A stretch of DNA of 41,069 bases. It comes from CAZKWG01 sp964615375. Its GTDB lineage: Bacteria; Myxococcota_A; UBA796; CAZKWG01. The notes beneath the pieces are model-generated. The model had not been told where the DNA came from, made no database searches, and worked only from the letters and a program-made list of their open reading frames with translations. The DNA lies in assembly GCA_964615375.1 (NCBI GenBank), contig CAZTOW010000070.1:1-41069 (forward strand), in the 5' to 3' direction. Both the position numbers and the translations under genes were made by a program. Shown one piece after another: positions 40,228-41,069 of the stretch. Each line of letters begins with the position of its first letter. Position 1 is the stretch's first letter.

Positions 40228-40256
40228 TTGCTCGGACCCTCCTTCTACCATAGCCT
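40228..40256 (+). promoter_or_regulatory. Candidate promoter of queE
   Basis: TTGCTC (40228-40233) and TAGCCT (40251-40256) with exactly 17 bases between. The transcript would begin near 40263, leaving a leader of about 50 bases in front of the GTG at 40315. No preQ1-type pseudoknot was recognised in that leader. Confidence 0.45.
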
Positions 40257-40314
40257 TCCTCCAACCGCCCAGCGACCCGCCTCCCGGCGAGCCCCACCCT
40301 CCGCGAGCGCCCCC

Positions 40315-40956
40315 GTGTCCTACTTCGTCAAGGAGCTTTACTATACCCTCCAGGGCGAGGGCGCCCAGACTGGCCGCGCCGCCGTCTTCTGCCGCTTCAC
40401 CGGCTGCAACCTCTGGTCCGGCCTGGAATCCGACCGCGCCGACGCCACCTGCCGCTTCTGCGACACCGACTTCCGCGGCACCGACGGCCCTGGCGGCGGC
40501 CGCTTCCCCGACGCCGCCGCTCTCGCCGCCGCCCTCCGCGCCTGCTGGGACGCTCACGCCACCACCCCCGGCCGCCCCTACGTCGTCTTCACCGGCGGCG
40601 AGCCCCTCCTCCAGCTCGACGCCCCCCTCGTCGAGGCCTGCCACGCCCTCTCCCTCGAGGTCGGCGTCGAGACCAACGGCACCCGCGAGCCCCCGCCCGG
40701 CCTCGACTGGATCTGCGTGAGCCCCAAGGCCGGCGCCCCCCTCGTCCTGCGCGCCGGCCACGAGCTCAAGCTCGTCTACCCCCAGCCCGAGCTCCTCCCC
40801 GACCAGCTTGGCCCCACCACCTTCGAGCACCGCTTCCTCCAGCCCATGGACGGCCCCCACCGCGCCGAGAACACCGCCGCCGCCGCCCGCTACTGCCTCG
40901 CCCACCCCGAATGGCGCCTGTCCCTGCAGACCCACAAGCTGATCGGGCTGCCGTAG
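40315..40956 (+). CDS. queE: 7-carboxy-7-deazaguanine synthase QueE
   Basis: A radical S-adenosylmethionine enzyme that turns 6-carboxytetrahydropterin into 7-carboxy-7-deazaguanine, the third step toward queuosine and other 7-deazaguanines. The GTG at 40315 gives 213 residues, the usual length, and starts SYFVKELYYTLQGEG, the family opening; a longer frame from 40228 is Pro/Ser-rich and unlikely. The iron-sulfur ligands are Cys31, Cys46 and Cys49, spaced CX14CX2C as in the Burkholderia/E. coli type of QueE rather than CX3CX2C. Further marks are CDTDFRGTDGPGGGRF, VVFTGGEPLLQLD, VETNGT and VSPKAG, and the end RLSLQTHKLIGLP. The other queuosine genes are not in the window. It is divergent from the kinase pair. 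Confidence 0.95.
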   Translation: MSYFVKELYYTLQGEGAQTGRAAVFCRFTGCNLWSGLESDRADATCRFCDTDFRGTDGPGGGRFPDAAALAAALRACWDAHATTPGRPYVVFTGGEPLLQLDAPLVEACHALSLEVGVETNGTREPPPGLDWICVSPKAGAPLVLRAGHELKLVYPQPELLPDQLGPTTFEHRFLQPMDGPHRAENTAAAARYCLAHPEWRLSLQTHKLIGLP

Positions 40957-41069
40957 AAGATCGGTCTGGGCCGGCGACAGGATCGGGGCTGCACCGGCGG
41001 CTGGGCCTGAGGGTCCGGGGGACCGGACCGCGAGGGGTCGAGGGGGCCTACGGGGCACCGGGCGTTCTT
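40957..41069. other. Window end, no feature seen
   Basis: The last 113 bases after queE are GC-rich and hold no coding frame or RNA gene I can support. Likewise, bases 1-87 downstream of the Uma2 gene show nothing recognisable. Confidence 0.5.

Noticed and set aside
40060..41058. 332-codon open frame on the minus strand opposite queE
   Set aside because: Gly/Ala/Val/Glu-rich complement of QueE, which has all its cluster and family motifs.

Overview
The window reads as a chromosomal piece of a very GC-rich, Gram-negative bacterium, most likely a Myxococcota relative (inference). The signs are: Ser/Thr kinases fused to formylglycine-enzyme-like domains, many lipoproteins with acidic Ser/Glu/Thr/Gly linkers, thrombospondin-3-repeat proteins ending in a Cys / membrane helix / Arg-cluster tail like the myxobacterial sorting signal, OmpA-family proteins and a class II photolyase. 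About 30 protein genes fill it with no gap over 200 bases inside it. I see no rRNA, tRNA, CRISPR array, transposase or integrase.

Layout. 88-798 (-): Uma2-family protein. 824-5366 (-): a complete branched-chain amino-acid type ABC importer, transcribed livK-livH-livM-livG-livF, with 1-4 base gene overlaps and a good sigma70-like promoter in front of livK. 5446-6282 (-): HSDL2-like short-chain dehydrogenase. 6430-8435 (+): membrane protein and a secreted Ca-binding-repeat protein. 8471-11814 (+): DEDDh exonuclease, OmpA-like lipoprotein and an XPB/Ssl2-N-terminal-like protein without a helicase core. 11771-14062 (+): VCBS/FG-GAP lipoprotein. 14103-15566 (+): class II photolyase. 15573-19464 (-): three-gene cell-envelope operon. 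19523-21541 (-): two tandem, diverged NAD-type isocitrate dehydrogenase paralogues. 21576-22295 (-): membrane-anchored orphan SecD P1-head-like protein. 22335-23639: two unknown genes. 23712-25574 (-): GH99-like lipoprotein with DUF5648-like repeats. 25760-30210 (+): an overlapping P-loop NTPase / large TPR protein pair of lower GC, the best candidate here for an undescribed system. 30194-31342 (-): TPR lipoprotein. 31408-31656 (+): small exported protein. 31613-33178 (-): K+/H+ antiporter of the NhaP2 type. 33376-34458 (-): acid-phosphatase-like lipoprotein. 34516-40183 (-): two tandem kinase/FGE-fold fusions. 40315-40956 (+): QueE.

Themes. Many products are exported or envelope-bound, consistent with an elaborate outer surface. 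Several genes without a Shine-Dalgarno sequence carry a TANNNT element exactly 6-7 bases before the ATG, which points to leaderless transcription as a common mode in this genome. Calls rest on reading the sequence only; no search was run.
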